Of a stretch of DNA of 6,406 nucleotides, positions 1 to 5,543 are shown in pieces. Positions within the stretch are counted from its first letter, which is position 1. Each line of letters opens with the position of its first letter. Below the pieces are notes generated by a model. The model was not told the origin of the DNA, made no database searches, and saw only the letters and a program-made list of their open reading frames with translations. The translations under genes were made by a program, and so were the position numbers. Origin of the DNA: Oscillospiraceae bacterium (GTDB taxonomy: Bacteria; Bacillota; Clostridia; Oscillospirales; Oscillospiraceae); NCBI GenBank assembly GCA_031260745.1, contig JAISKY010000236.1, forward strand, positions 1 through 6,406, in the 5' to 3' direction.

Positions 1-94
1 CACGGAGAGTATGCTTTTAGGCGCGGCTAAGGCGTTCGAGAAAGCTACGGAGTTCAAGTACCTTAGCAGGCTGAAAACGGGGGTGCAATTATGA
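1..94 (+). CDS. gatA: Glutamyl/aspartyl-tRNA amidotransferase subunit A, C-terminal end (partial)
   Basis: The reading frame starting at base 2 is open from the window edge and gives 30 residues ending in LKTGVQL, then TGA at 92-94. The stop overlaps the gatB ATG as ATGA, a typical sign of translational coupling. The content (an AAKAFEKAT-type helix followed by a short basic tail) fits the extreme C-terminus of GatA. However, the amidase-signature catalytic residues lie outside the window, so the call rests mainly on gatB following immediately in the usual gatC-gatA-gatB order. GatA is the glutaminase subunit that releases ammonia for the GatB transamidation reaction. Partial at the 5' side. 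Confidence 0.8.
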   Translation, partial: TESMLLGAAKAFEKATEFKYLSRLKTGVQL

Positions 95-1524
95 AGTGGG
101 AAACCGTAATCGGGCTTGAAACACATATCGAGCTTTCAACGAAAAGCAAAGTGTTTTGCTCATGCGGAACTAAGTTCGGCGGCGAGCCGAATACCAACGT
201 CTGCCCCGTATGTTTAGGACACCCCGGAGTGTTGCCGTCGCTGAACCGACAGGCGGTGGAGTTTACCGTAACCGCCGGGCTTTCGCTCGGCTGTGAGATT
301 ACTCCCGTGTCGTATATGGACCGCAAGCACTATTTTTACCCCGATTTGCCAAAAGCGTTCCAGACCTCGCAGTTTCACCGTCCGCTGTGTATGGGCGGGA
401 GCGTTACGCTTACGAGCGGTCACGTTATCCGGCTGAACCATATTCACCTAGAGGAGGACGCGGGTAAACTGGTACACGAACGCGGCAAAACTCTGGTGGA
501 TTACAACCGCGGCGGAGTTCCGCTTATGGAACTTGTCAGCGAACCTGATTTACGCTCCGCGGACGAAGCGGTTGAGTATATGGAACAACTTCAGGGCATA
601 ATGCGTACCGCCGGAGTTTCCGACTGCCGTATGCAGGAAGGCTCTATGCGCTGCGGCGTGAACGTGTCCATACGTCCGGAGGGCGAGGAGAAACTCGGAA
701 CTCGCGCCGAGGTCAAGAACCTCAACTCGTTCGTGTCCGTGCGTCAGGCGATAGAGTTTGAAGTCGCGCGACAGATTGAACTATTGGAAAACGGCGGCAA
801 AGTCGTACAGGAAACCCGCAGTTTCAACGCCGCGTCGGGCGAAACAAGCTCTATGCGAAGCAAGGAGAACTCCGACGACTACCGTTACTTCCGCGAACCT
901 GATATTGTTACGGTACGGATTACAACCTCGGACATTGAACGTCTGCGCTCCGCGTTGCCGGAAATGCCGCAGGCTCGGGCTAAACGCTACACGGAGCAAT
1001 ACTCGCTAAGCGCGGCGGACGCGGCGTTACTCGCGAAATATCGCAAGGTCGCGGACTACTATGACGCGACGGTTGCTCCCCCCTTGTCCCCCCTCAAAGA
1101 GGGAGGTAACAGAGCTAAACTCTCCGCGAGTTTCATTTTGACGCAACTGTTCGCGCTAATCAGCACCGAGGTCGCACGCGAGGAATGGAAAGTTCCCGTT
1201 ACTTCCGAACAACTTAGCGAACTTGTCACTTTAACCGATTCGGGTAAGCTTAGCCGCGACGCGGCTAAGCGTGTGTTTTCCAAAATGCTTGAAACCGGGC
1301 AAAGCGCGGACTCGGTAATGACCTCCGAGGGTATATCCACCGAAAGCGTTGACGTAGCCGCTCTGTGCAAGTCGGCAATCGACGCTAACCCCGCCGCCGT
1401 AGAGGACTATAAAAATGGTAAGCAAAAAGCGTTGCAGTCGCTAATCGGCGCGGTAATGAAAGCCTCGAAAGGTCAAGCCCCCGCCGACGCGGTAAGAGAG
1501 CGACTTGCCGAAATGCTCAAATAG
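91..1524 (+). CDS. gatB: Aspartyl/glutamyl-tRNA(Asn/Gln) amidotransferase subunit B
   Basis: A 477-residue protein, close to the usual GatB length of about 475-480. GatB binds misacylated Glu-tRNA(Gln) or Asp-tRNA(Asn) in the cytoplasm and, with GatA-supplied ammonia, converts it to the amidated form. Visible family signatures are GLETHIEL at residues 8-15, a four-cysteine zinc-type site (C23, C25, C38, C41), DRKHYFYPDLPKAFQ, HLEEDAGKL, DYNRGGVPLMELVSEPD, MQEGSMRCGVNVS and RAEVKNLNSF in the catalytic cradle. A helical YqeY-like tail domain occupies roughly the last 150 residues. The ATG at 91 overlaps the gatA stop and is preceded by a G-rich Shine-Dalgarno (GGGGGTG, 79-85). The oddity is residues 330-339, PPLSPLKEGG, at the junction of cradle and tail. 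I do not expect this in the family, and it is encoded by a palindromic repeat (separate entry). The frame remains intact, so the protein is probably functional. Confidence 0.97.
   Translation: MKWETVIGLETHIELSTKSKVFCSCGTKFGGEPNTNVCPVCLGHPGVLPSLNRQAVEFTVTAGLSLGCEITPVSYMDRKHYFYPDLPKAFQTSQFHRPLCMGGSVTLTSGHVIRLNHIHLEEDAGKLVHERGKTLVDYNRGGVPLMELVSEPDLRSADEAVEYMEQLQGIMRTAGVSDCRMQEGSMRCGVNVSIRPEGEEKLGTRAEVKNLNSFVSVRQAIEFEVARQIELLENGGKVVQETRSFNAASGETSSMRSKENSDDYRYFREPDIVTVRITTSDIERLRSALPEMPQARAKRYTEQYSLSAADAALLAKYRKVADYYDATVAPPLSPLKEGGNRAKLSASFILTQLFALISTEVAREEWKVPVTSEQLSELVTLTDSGKLSRDAAKRVFSKMLETGQSADSVMTSEGISTESVDVAALCKSAIDANPAAVEDYKNGKQKALQSLIGAVMKASKGQAPADAVRERLAEMLK
1078..1107 (+). repeat. Small palindromic C/G-rich repeat inserted in frame within gatB
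   Basis: A run of C residues (1078-1083), TTGT, a second C run, and then CCCTC-AAA-GAGGG (arms 1091-1095 and 1099-1103) make a small hairpin that extends by two further pairs past one mismatch. The C-rich/G-rich composition differs from the surrounding gatB coding sequence. It encodes PPLSPLKEGG between ADYYDATVA and NRAKLSASF. In GatB proteins as I remember them, this linker goes almost directly from ATV to the AKL helix, so roughly eight residues appear extra. Peptides of the PPL(S/T)PLKEGG kind are typical of dispersed intragenomic repeats landing in genes. No second copy occurs in this window, so the repeat-family assignment is inference. Confidence 0.6.
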
Positions 1525-1571
1525 AGCGGCGCGATAAGCTGTCCGGCATTGGACGTTTACGATAAATATAT

Positions 1572-1599
1572 TAGGGAAGGTATTTTAATACCTTCCCTA
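1572..1599. terminator. Perfect hairpin between convergent gatB and SDR genes (likely bidirectional terminator)
   Basis: TAGGGAAGGTATT at 1572-1584 is exactly mirrored by AATACCTTCCCTA at 1587-1599, giving about 12 usable base pairs with a tight T-rich loop. It lies 47 bases after the gatB stop and 31 bases after the stop of the minus-strand SDR gene, which suits a shared terminator. Neither side has a strong U tract: the minus-strand side continues ATATATTTAT and the plus side CACTATTATCC. Termination efficiency is therefore uncertain. The rest of the 1525-1630 gap shows nothing recognisable. Confidence 0.65.
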
Positions 1600-1630
1600 C
1601 ACTATTATCCGCGGCGATTACGGACGTTGT

Positions 1631-2431
1631 TTAGCCGATTGCGGTTAAGCCGCCGTCGGGATACAGGATATTTCCGGTCATAAAGTCACTTGCCGGAGCG
1701 GCGAGGAAAATCGCGGTGCCTACGATGTCCTCCGGAGCGCCCATCTTACGCATAGGATTGCCGTCACCCTGTTGTTTTAGGTACTGCTCAATACTTACGT
1801 TGGCTTCGGCGGCACGTTTCTCAAATACGGATACCATCATCGGCGTAGCCGTAATGTTCGGACCGATTGCGTTGACCGTAACTCCGAACGGACCAAACTC
1901 GCTCGCGAGCTGCTTCGTCAGCATATCGACCGCGCCCTTAGTCGCGCAGTAACCCGCGTTACCCGTTCCCTTAGTCGCGATTTTGCCGCGAACGCTCGAC
2001 AGATTGATAATCTTGCCGTAGCCTGTTTCTTTGAACAATCTGCCAAAGTGTTTAGCCGTAATCATAAAGCTGGTGATGTTCGCGTCAAGCATTTGACGGA
2101 ACGTGTCAATGTCGAAGTCCAACGCATCCTGCTTTTTATTAAAGCCCTGAGCGTTAACCAGAATCGTGACATTTCCGAGTTTCGCTTTCGCTCCGGCTAC
2201 GAGAGCCTCAACGTCCGCTTCTTTCGTAGCGTCGCCCGCGATGTACTCCGCGGTCTTGCCGGTCGCGGCTTTAAGCTCGTCCTGAGCTTTCTTCAGCGCG
2301 TCCTCTTTACGGCTGGAAATCAGAACTTTCGCTCCGGCTTCGAGAAGCCCCTGAGCAATCGCCTGTCCAAGTCCTCCCGCGCCGCCGACCACGACCGCGC
2401 CCTTACCTGTTAAATCAAACAGTTTTGACAT
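1631..2431 (-). CDS. Short-chain dehydrogenase/reductase (SDR) family oxidoreductase
   Basis: A 266-residue classical SDR, the normal length for the family, with a single Rossmann domain. Visible elements are the nucleotide-binding glycine motif VGGAGGLG (15-22, with V in place of the usual T), the NAQG motif (93-96), catalytic-site N118, S146, Y161 and K165 (YCATK), and the C-terminal FMTGNILYPDGG segment. The basic residue R41 after strand 2 (LISSRK) favours NADP(H), by analogy with other SDRs. The Ser-to-Tyr distance is 15 residues, whereas it is 13 in FabG, so the active-site loop is slightly longer. The ATG at 2431 has a clear GGAGGT nine bases upstream (2441-2446). It is the last gene of the thiolase transcription unit; the upstream gap of about 200 bases holds the displaced thiolase tail. 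The sequence style resembles gluconate 5-dehydrogenase/KduD and FabG-like reductases, but the substrate cannot be assigned. Next to a thiolase, a 3-oxoacyl/3-hydroxyacyl substrate is plausible. Confidence 0.92.
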   Translation of the reverse strand: MSKLFDLTGKGAVVVGGAGGLGQAIAQGLLEAGAKVLISSRKEDALKKAQDELKAATGKTAEYIAGDATKEADVEALVAGAKAKLGNVTILVNAQGFNKKQDALDFDIDTFRQMLDANITSFMITAKHFGRLFKETGYGKIINLSSVRGKIATKGTGNAGYCATKGAVDMLTKQLASEFGPFGVTVNAIGPNITATPMMVSVFEKRAAEANVSIEQYLKQQGDGNPMRKMGAPEDIVGTAIFLAAPASDFMTGNILYPDGGLTAIG

Positions 2432-2490
2432 ACTAATATTACCTCCATAAATTTGTTAACTATAATTTTTGTTTCGCCGTAGGGTTGCCG

Positions 2491-2532
2491 TTAAATTCGT
2501 TCAATAATTGTGGCTTCGCCCATACCGCCCGC
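2491..2532 (-). pseudogene. Displaced thiolase 3' end (remnant with its own stop codon)
   Basis: On the minus strand this stretch reads AGGMGEATIIERI and then TAA. It matches the final residues of the intact thiolase (AGGMGEATIIEVV), and its first 33 bases are identical to 3012-2980. Similarity stops sharply at 2532: the bases on the upstream side do not resemble thiolase sequence. There is no start codon or ribosome binding site. The ending IIERI is closer to the usual thiolase C-terminus (…IxER…) than the intact gene's IIEVV. This suggests it is the original gene end, pushed about 480 bases downstream by an insertion. The SDR ribosome binding site follows within about 50 bases, as expected for an older thiolase-SDR operon. 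Confidence 0.8.
2500..2532. repeat. 33-bp direct repeat, copy 1 (distal boundary of insert)
   Basis: Identical base for base to 2980-3012, in the same orientation and exactly 480 bases away. It lies within the displaced thiolase tail. The flanking bases on both sides differ from those of copy 2, apart from a partial match at the last two codons and stop. Confidence 0.95.
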
Positions 2533-2592
2533 AAGTCTTGACATTGTGACTTAACGGCGACAATGAACTGTGATATCATTCACCGCTTTGAA

Positions 2593-2618
2593 TTTGTCGT
2601 GTCTGCAACCGCGACAAA
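2593..2618. repeat. Hairpin downstream of the 106-residue ORF
   Basis: TTTGTCG (2593-2599) and CGACAAA (2612-2618) form a seven-pair stem with a 12-base loop, 16 bases past the stop of the small acidic gene. No U tract follows on the minus strand, so it is at best a weak terminator. It could instead be an RNA-processing site or part of the inserted segment's end. A related element (AACGGCGACAA, 2553-2563) repeats part of it (AACCGCGACAA, 2607-2617) with one mismatch. Confidence 0.35.
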
Positions 2619-2633
2619 CCCTTATCTAAAATA

Positions 2634-2954
2634 TCAAAGAATGTCGTTGATAGCATCATCAAAGGATTCATCTGCGTATTGAAATGCGCTATCTATGTCA
2701 TCGTCATCTTTGCGCACTTCAATATTACCCCAGTCACTCCAATCTCCCTCCGGGTAAAAATGCCACATTTTGTAGACATCACGGGTTAAAGGGTCTGAGC
2801 ATGGGGCAGATTCGTCTTGCAGAATCATATAAATTGTATTAGTATCGCCGGATTCCGGTAGCTCAGTAACAATTATGCGGCGAATACTTGCGCCGATTCT
2901 TTGGCGTTCCTGTGATATACGCCGGATGTGTTCCATAAATTGTTGCTCGTCCAT
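2634..2954 (-). CDS. Small acidic protein of unknown function (106 aa)
   Basis: I do not recognise this protein. It is strongly acidic: by my count 25 Asp/Glu against 10 Arg/Lys. An N-terminal helix-like stretch contains most of the arginines (HIRRISQERQRIGASIRR, about residues 9-26). A central strand-like part follows (RIIVTEL, then TIYMILQDE), then a Trp/aromatic-rich patch (YKMWHFYPEGDWSDWGNI), a KDDDD run, and an acidic C-terminal helix. There is no signal peptide or membrane segment, so it is presumably cytoplasmic. The ATG at 2954 is supported by GGGAGGT at 2963-2969, eight bases upstream and just after the thiolase stop. Translation of this gene is therefore probably real and follows the thiolase. 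Its base composition is poorer in G/C than its neighbours, and it sits between 33-bp direct repeats, suggesting later arrival. Size and acidity resemble many toxin-immunity proteins, but no toxin gene is nearby and I make no such assignment. Confidence 0.7.
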   Translation of the reverse strand: MDEQQFMEHIRRISQERQRIGASIRRIIVTELPESGDTNTIYMILQDESAPCSDPLTRDVYKMWHFYPEGDWSDWGNIEVRKDDDDIDSAFQYADESFDDAINDIL

Positions 2955-2970
2955 CTTGACATACCTCCCA

Positions 2971-4164
2971 TTACACTACTTCAATAATTGTGGCTTCGCC
3001 CATACCGCCCGCTATGCACAGCGTCGCCAAGCCATAACGGTTACCGCGCCTAATCATCTCGTGCAGGAGCGTAACCATAATGCGGCATCCGCTTGAGCCT
3101 ACGGGGTGTCCGAGCGCGATTGCTCCGCCGTTTACGTTGCAGATTTCCTCGTTGATTCCGAGTTCCTTGACGACCGCGACCGACTGAGCCGCGAACGCCT
3201 CGTTAACCTCAATAAGCTCTATTTGGTCTAATGTCAGACCGGCGCGTTCCAAAGCCTTACGAGTTGCCGGAACCGGACCGATTCCCATAATCTTGGGGTC
3301 AACTCCGCACACCGCGTGAGAAACGAACCTGGCAAGCGGCTTAAAGCCAAGCTCTTTTGCCTTGTCCGCGCTCATAATCAACATCGCGGACGCGCCATCA
3401 TTACGTCCGGAACTTGAACCGGCGGTAACCGTACCGTCTTTCTTGAACGCGGCGTTTAACTTGCCAAGCTTCTCCAGCGAGGTTTCGCGAGGAAACTCGT
3501 CAGTGTCGAACACAATCGGGTCGCCCTTACGCTGCGGTATGATTACCGGAACAATTTCGTCCTTAAAGCGTCCCGCTTTAATCGCGGCGGCGGCTCGCTG
3601 CTGACTTTGGAACGAAAATTTATCCATTTCCTCGCGGGTAATTCCGAACCGGTCAACGATGTACTCTCCGCCAGCCATACCCATATTAAACGTACCGTAA
3701 ATCTCCTGCGGCTGACTTTGGAACTGACCTTCGGTAAGACTGTCAACCAAAGTAGTGTTACCGGTACCAAGTCCGAATCGCGCGCCGCGAATGTAAAACG
3801 TAGCTGTAGACATACTTTCCGTGCCGCCCGCGATTACTACGTCGTTCTCGCCGACTTTGATTGAGTTAACACCCTGAGAAACTGCCGTCATCGCCGACGC
3901 GCACTGACGCATAACGGTAAACGCCGGAGTTTCCTCCGGGATTCCGCACCTAAGCGCGGCAATCCTCGCGATATTGGGGTTGTCCGAGCTTTGGCGGCAA
4001 TGCCCCAAAACAACTTCGTTTATTTCCTTAGGGTCAATCTTACTGCGGTCAAGCACACCCTGAACCACTGTTCGCGCCAATTCCTCCGGCGCGACGTCCT
4101 TTAGCGTACCGCCGATTGTACCGACCGCGGTACGGCACGCTTCTACTATTACTACTTCGTTCAT
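2971..4164 (-). CDS. Thiolase family protein (acetyl-CoA C-acetyltransferase type)
   Basis: A 397-residue protein of normal thiolase length with the full catalytic set: nucleophile C88 (in VMRQCASAM), the NEAF motif at 321-324, H353 in GGAIALGHPVGSSG, and C383 in the C-terminal CIAGGMGE segment. Thiolases condense two acyl-CoAs (typically two acetyl-CoA to acetoacetyl-CoA) or run the reverse cleavage in the cytoplasm. Departures from the common pattern are RQCASAM around the nucleophile and VTAGSSSGRNDGA where VTAGNxSGxNDGA is usual, so substrate range may differ from a housekeeping acetyl-CoA acetyltransferase. The ATG at 4164 has AAAGGAGA upstream (4176-4183), and a good promoter lies at 4203-4231. 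It is the first gene of the unit thiolase, 106-residue ORF, SDR. Its last two codons (GTA GTG) and stop appear to come from an inserted segment; the likely original ending survives at 2491-2532. Confidence 0.95.
   Translation of the reverse strand: MNEVVIVEACRTAVGTIGGTLKDVAPEELARTVVQGVLDRSKIDPKEINEVVLGHCRQSSDNPNIARIAALRCGIPEETPAFTVMRQCASAMTAVSQGVNSIKVGENDVVIAGGTESMSTATFYIRGARFGLGTGNTTLVDSLTEGQFQSQPQEIYGTFNMGMAGGEYIVDRFGITREEMDKFSFQSQQRAAAAIKAGRFKDEIVPVIIPQRKGDPIVFDTDEFPRETSLEKLGKLNAAFKKDGTVTAGSSSGRNDGASAMLIMSADKAKELGFKPLARFVSHAVCGVDPKIMGIGPVPATRKALERAGLTLDQIELIEVNEAFAAQSVAVVKELGINEEICNVNGGAIALGHPVGSSGCRIMVTLLHEMIRRGNRYGLATLCIAGGMGEATIIEVV
2980..3012. repeat. 33-bp direct repeat, copy 2 (inside the thiolase 3' end)
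   Basis: Exact match to 2500-2532. Here it encodes AGGMGEATIIE near the thiolase C-terminus. The identity ends precisely after the Glu codon (2980-2982); the next codons differ (Val-Val here, Arg-Ile in the displaced copy). Confidence 0.95.
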
Positions 4165-4202
4165 TCCGTGAACTCTCTCCTTTAATGCTAAATATATTTT
4201 TT

Positions 4203-4231
4203 ATTTTACTACCAAATCTCGGTGTTGTCAA
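4203..4231 (-). promoter_or_regulatory. Sigma-70/sigma-A-type promoter of the thiolase operon
   Basis: On the minus strand, TTGACA (4226-4231, consensus -35) is followed by exactly 17 bases and TAAAAT (4203-4208, five of six to consensus -10). Transcription would start near 4196, giving a leader of about 30 bases that contains the thiolase Shine-Dalgarno. The -35 region is half of an eight-base inverted repeat shared with the divergent promoter at 4261-4289. Confidence 0.8.
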
Positions 4232-4260
4232 GTATTTTAGAAATATACAGCAAAAAAACC

Positions 4261-4289
4261 TTGACAAAACTTTTCAGCCAATATATAAC
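4261..4289 (+). promoter_or_regulatory. Sigma-70/sigma-A-type promoter for a candidate small RNA
   Basis: TTGACA (4261-4266, perfect -35), a 17-base spacer and TATAAC (4284-4289, five of six to consensus). It points away from the thiolase promoter and toward a strong plus-strand terminator about 70 bases further on. No protein gene lies in that direction before the convergent glycosidase gene. The match is good, but promoter activity itself is a prediction. Confidence 0.65.
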
Positions 4290-4295
4290 ACCAAA

Positions 4296-4384
4296 TATCT
4301 GCTGTTGTAGATTACGATATGAACCAACATAACAAGTAGCAACAACAGCAAAACGAGCAACCCTGATAGTTGCTCGTTTTTTGC
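4296..4384 (+). ncRNA. Candidate small RNA of about 90 nt
   Basis: Bounded by a well-spaced promoter (expected start near 4296) and an intrinsic terminator whose U tract runs to about 4382. TGCTGTTGT (4300-4308) can pair with ACAACAGCA (4342-4350) to form a nine-pair helix enclosing a 33-base A-rich loop, directly followed by the terminator hairpin. The only ATG inside (4319) would give six codons (MNQHNK) with no ribosome binding site, so a coding role is unlikely. It matches no RNA family I recognise. It could also be a by-product of a bidirectional terminator for the glycosidase gene combined with a chance promoter. The exact ends are estimates. Confidence 0.5.
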
Positions 4385-4389
4385 TTTTT
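4351..4389. terminator. Strong intrinsic terminator (best on the plus strand, usable on both)
   Basis: AAACGAGCAAC (4351-4361), a seven-base loop, then GTTGCTCGTTT (4369-4379) give an 11-pair stem. The plus strand continues as six Ts from 4377, then GC and five more Ts, a textbook U tract. On the minus strand the stem is followed only by TTTTGCTGTTGTT. It sits eight bases beyond the stop of the minus-strand glycosidase gene, which it probably also terminates. However, the U-tract asymmetry argues that a plus-strand transcript is the main client. Confidence 0.85.
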
Positions 4390-4396
4390 ATATTGT

Positions 4397-5500
4397 TCAC
4401 TGTTTTTTCAATACGATAATAGCGTTGGGAAGATGACGTCCGGTAGTTTTCATCGGAGTTGAGGGACTTCCGATTATCTCGCCGTCGTACATCATAACCG
4501 TTGAGCTTCCGCCGTCGCACAGCGAAGCGTTGACGCAGCCGTAGTCGTACAAGATGTCGGACAACTCCCCGACCGTGATTCCGATAGAATGTTCCGGTTG
4601 TCTGCCGTCAACGGTTGCCAGTATAACCGTACCGTCCGAGGTCTGACCTATGGCGGTTCGGGGGTGCAAGCCCCAGCCCGCGCTTCCGGATACGAGCTTA
4701 TCACCGTTCGCAATCAGAGCGGGACCCCATTGTACCATATCGCGGATATTATAGCTGTCCGGCTTATCAATAGAGCCTACGACAAGCACGTTGTCCTTTG
4801 TGAATCCCGCGGACGCGGCTCCGGGCAGCTTTGAACCCCACATTTTGCCGTCAGCCATACTCCAACCGAGAATTTGACCGCCGCTACCGACGCCGTTCTC
4901 GTCCGCGAAGCCGTTGCCGTTAATCGCCGCGATTCCGTCGTAATCGTTAAGGTAAACGGAGAGAAAATCTCCCGCCGCGTCCTTTTTTGAGGTGTGTCTT
5001 ACGACTACCCTTGACGGGTCTGTAACGAACAATAATCTGCCCTTGAACGATAAGCCGCTGATTTCGACGATTTTAATGTCCTGAGCTTTATCGTATATCA
5101 GGATTTTGTTGCCCAGTTCGTCCTTATCGCCGGGTTTAATGGTAATTTCCTCGACGGGGTTACTAATACTGATTGCGTTACCGCTGTCGTTGACTTTCCC
5201 GTTATCGGTGTTTGTGGGTTTATCGTCGTGTTTGACATTGATAGTAGCGTCGGGAGCGGTAACAATGCCGTCAGTAGTTACTTGCTTTGACATAATATTG
5301 TCGATGACAGTTTGCGGAAAGAACCGCTCCGCTAACCACTGGTGGTCAGCCGTAGTCATTGCGGTTTCAACCCAAGTGTCGCGAAGTTCGCGAATCCCCG
5401 GAATCTCTGTGAACGCAACTATGTAATAAAAAACCATCAACGCTAACAGTGAACCGAAAACCGCGCACAAAACAGACAATACTCGATTAATAGTGCTCAT
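4397..5500 (-). CDS. Membrane-anchored phosphodiester glycosidase domain protein (NAGPA/DUF2233-like)
   Basis: Predicted at 367 residues from the ATG at 5500, chosen because GAGGAT lies just upstream and the promoter is at 5544-5572. A longer frame opening at TTG 5572 would start inside the -35 box. Residues about 7-30 form one hydrophobic segment (VLSVLCAVFGSLLALMVFYY and on), a signal anchor that places the rest outside the membrane. A polar Asp/Asn/Lys-rich linker (about 85-130) leads to the phosphodiester glycosidase domain. Recognisable signatures are INGNGF (193-198), RTAIGQTSDG (from 281), VDGR (297-300), CDGGSSTVM (from 328) and GRHLPNAIIV (from 354). Family members cleave sugar phosphodiesters: the mammalian relative uncovers mannose 6-phosphate by removing GlcNAc. 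Bacterial members are linked to cell-surface polysaccharide or wall glycan processing, so an envelope role is likely but the substrate is unknown. It is a single-gene unit, divergent from the Cys-rich gene. Confidence 0.9.
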   Translation of the reverse strand: MSTINRVLSVLCAVFGSLLALMVFYYIVAFTEIPGIRELRDTWVETAMTTADHQWLAERFFPQTVIDNIMSKQVTTDGIVTAPDATINVKHDDKPTNTDNGKVNDSGNAISISNPVEEITIKPGDKDELGNKILIYDKAQDIKIVEISGLSFKGRLLFVTDPSRVVVRHTSKKDAAGDFLSVYLNDYDGIAAINGNGFADENGVGSGGQILGWSMADGKMWGSKLPGAASAGFTKDNVLVVGSIDKPDSYNIRDMVQWGPALIANGDKLVSGSAGWGLHPRTAIGQTSDGTVILATVDGRQPEHSIGITVGELSDILYDYGCVNASLCDGGSSTVMMYDGEIIGSPSTPMKTTGRHLPNAIIVLKKQ

Positions 5501-5504
5501 ATTT

Positions 5505-5510
5505 ATCCTC
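5505..5510 (-). promoter_or_regulatory. Ribosome binding site that fixes the glycosidase start at 5500
   Basis: Minus-strand GAGGAT, with GAGG six bases before ATG 5500, inside a leader that would begin near 5537. No comparable site precedes the upstream TTG at 5572, which coincides with the promoter -35 box. Confidence 0.75.
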
Positions 5511-5543
5511 GTAAAACAGAGAATTGACATAGTGCTTTTTAGC

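Larger units (their letters stand above)
2533..2979 (-). other. Inferred 447-bp insertion in a thiolase-SDR operon
   Basis: The segment between the two 33-bp direct repeats contains, in minus-strand order, the last two codons and stop of the current thiolase gene, a good Shine-Dalgarno, the 106-residue acidic ORF, a hairpin-forming tail, and the boundary with the displaced thiolase end. I counted 132 G/C in the 300 bases 2641-2940 (44%), against 105 in the 180 bases 3001-3180 of the thiolase gene (58%), so the composition differs. A nine-base motif (TCTTGACAT on the plus strand) occurs near both ends, at 2536-2544 and 2954-2962. No terminal inverted repeats, transposase or integrase are present. 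The mechanism is unknown: site-specific integration at a gene end, or recombination with a paralogous thiolase copy, would both fit. Confidence 0.6.

Noticed and set aside
758..1009. Overlapping frames inside gatB, thiolase, SDR and glycosidase genes
   Set aside because: They lack ribosome binding sites and recognisable protein features, and lie wholly within well-supported genes. They reflect the GC-skewed codon use of the real frames.
2489..2633. Integron-style attC site (GTTAAGT and ATTTAAC seven-base cores on the minus strand) after the single-gene insert
   Set aside because: The cores are in the wrong order for attC (GTTRRRY precedes RYYYAAC), and there is no integron integrase or paired L boxes. 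The motifs are short enough to arise by chance.
2536..2962. TTGACA at 2538-2543 and 2956-2961 as plus-strand promoters
   Set aside because: Neither has a -10-like hexamer at 16-18 bp, and both would fire antisense into the operon.
2500..3012. Insertion sequence or MITE with target duplication
   Set aside because: There are no terminal inverted repeats at the insert ends, no transposase, and the 33-bp duplication is far longer than typical transposon target duplications.
4049..4310. Frames across the thiolase promoter region on either strand
   Set aside because: They run through two good promoters and AT-rich intergenic DNA and have no domain features.
4319..4339. Six-codon ORF (MNQHNK) within the candidate small RNA as a leader peptide
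   Set aside because: No Shine-Dalgarno precedes it and no downstream gene on that strand could be attenuated.
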